NCBI GenBank assembly: GCA_030638785.1
Contig: DAOWDY010000185.1
Location: 1-5,427 of the forward strand
DNA length: 5,427 nt
Direction of reading: 5' to 3'
Source of the DNA: Candidatus Thorarchaeota archaeon
GTDB taxonomy: Archaea > Asgardarchaeota > Thorarchaeia > Thorarchaeales > Thorarchaeaceae
Position 1 is the first letter of the stretch, and every line of letters starts with the position of its first letter. The position numbers were made by a program, and so were the translations under genes. The notes below the pieces were generated by a model, which saw nothing but the letters and a program-made list of their open reading frames with translations, ran no database searches and was not told the DNA's origin. Shown here piece after piece: positions 4,754-5,427 of the stretch.

Positions 4754-5427
4754 ATGAAACCACTTGCGAAAGGCTTGATTGCTTCAGTGCTAATCGGTAC
4801 TATTCTTCTAGGAACATATCTCGCATTGTCAGGTGGATTTCTAACTGTTGAAGATCCTCCTAATGATGATCCTGTAATTCCTGAAGAACCAGATGTTCCT
4901 CTAGAACCACCCGTAGGTCTGAGCTACGAAGGTGTTGATATTGTGTGGCTAGTGGTTGAAGGAGTGAAACTGAAGTATAATGATATTGTAATCTACGTTG
5001 ACCCATTTGACATTTACAATAAGAACGAGTCAGTTCTCGAGATAGCAGATTATGTCATTATCACTCACAATCATGGGCCTCACTGTTCACCTAGAGATAT
5101 CAGGTCGGTATCTGATTCTAATACAACGCTTATAGCTTCTAGGGGTGCTAGTTTTACTCCTGGTATATTTGAAGATCAGGTAGTTATTCCGGGGGATACC
5201 TTGAGCTTCGGTGAGATCACAATGGAATTCTATCCATCCTACAATATTGACAAATTCCGCCCAGAAGGTCCGCTCTTTCACCCACCTGGCCCCAACAATA
5301 TTGGTGTTGTAATGGACTTTAACGGGACCCGTGTTTATCATTCTGGAGATACTGATGCTATTCCAGAGATGTCAAATATTACCGCCGATATTGCCATGCT
5401 ACCAGTCAGTGGTTATGCATGGATGAC
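4754..5427 (+). CDS. Membrane-anchored UlaG-like metallo-beta-lactamase-fold protein, metal motif altered (3' truncated)
   Basis: At least 224 residues are encoded, running off the right edge. Residues 7-31 form an N-terminal signal anchor without a lipobox Cys, and 33-53 are a Pro/Asp/Glu-rich linker, so the domain is likely outside the membrane. The domain follows the UlaG-like branch of the metallo-beta-lactamase superfamily: VDPFDIY (82-88), VIITHNHGPHCSPRDI (101-116), a YN...FHP region (about 163-183), and VYHSGDTDAIPEM (194-206), then MLPVSGYAWM at the edge. Relatives are metal-dependent hydrolases, for example lactonases. HxHxDH reads H105-N-H107-G-P109-H110: all three His are kept, but the Asp that normally binds the second metal is Pro. 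H196 and D199 of the next motif are intact. Either the protein binds one metal or is an altered-activity or inactive version. No substrate can be assigned. Fold assignment is strong, activity uncertain. Confidence 0.85.
   Translation, partial: MKPLAKGLIASVLIGTILLGTYLALSGGFLTVEDPPNDDPVIPEEPDVPLEPPVGLSYEGVDIVWLVVEGVKLKYNDIVIYVDPFDIYNKNESVLEIADYVIITHNHGPHCSPRDIRSVSDSNTTLIASRGASFTPGIFEDQVVIPGDTLSFGEITMEFYPSYNIDKFRPEGPLFHPPGPNNIGVVMDFNGTRVYHSGDTDAIPEMSNITADIAMLPVSGYAWM

Noticed and set aside
5087..5341. Minus-strand open frame inside the metallo-beta-lactamase-fold gene
   Set aside because: The plus-strand protein shows conserved superfamily motifs throughout this stretch.

Overview
The window looks archaeal. 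Several starts are preceded by archaeal-type Shine-Dalgarno cores (GGTGA, GGTGGT, GAGGAG, GGTGGG) at 6-7 nt spacing. One surface protein is anchored by a C-terminal membrane helix ending in RRR. A/T-rich TATA-like elements lie upstream of some genes, and most products are small membrane or membrane-anchored proteins. Base composition is moderately AT-rich. An Asgard-type or other mesophilic euryarchaeal-type lineage is my guess; nothing here fixes the taxon.

Layout from left to right. (1) Bases 3-497 hold the C-terminal part of an endonuclease/exonuclease/phosphatase-superfamily (EEP) enzyme, entering from the left edge. (2) Bases 517-834 hold an open frame encoding only the C-terminal end of an alpha/beta hydrolase, with no usable start and no nucleophile, so it is read as a gene remnant. 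(3) Bases 834-1379 encode an exported, membrane-anchored protein. Its extracytoplasmic domain has the superoxide-reductase/desulfoferrodoxin ligand pattern, with the last histidine replaced by serine. (4) A hairpin at 1441-1475 lies between this gene and the convergent minus-strand gene. (5) On the minus strand, 1489-2190 encodes a multi-helix membrane protein with a C-terminal zinc ribbon. The gene 2284-3321, upstream of it in the direction of transcription, encodes a roughly six-helix membrane protein with a polylysine tail. The two are about 90 bp apart and may share a transcript. (6) A 163-bp divergent intergenic region carries a perfect 10-bp palindrome, a repeated half-site next to a TATA-like box, and a pair of TTCGAA palindromes. 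(7) Bases 3485-3997 encode a soluble 170-residue protein resembling DUF6935, followed by a clear hairpin plus T-tract terminator. (8) Bases 4143-4655 encode a four-helix membrane protein of a family I recognise by motifs but cannot name. (9) From 4754 to the right edge runs a membrane-anchored metallo-beta-lactamase-fold protein of the UlaG-like type, in which the Asp of HxHxDH is Pro.

The genes do not form an obvious pathway. Two exported domains with recognisable metal-site folds (3 and 9) each lack one canonical ligand, which is the most interesting theme. I see no tRNA, rRNA, CRISPR array, insertion sequence or origin, and no gene-free stretch over 300 bases. No convincing new multi-gene system is visible. 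The best leads are the degenerate metal sites, the zinc-ribbon membrane protein, and the operator-like array in front of the DUF6935-like gene.
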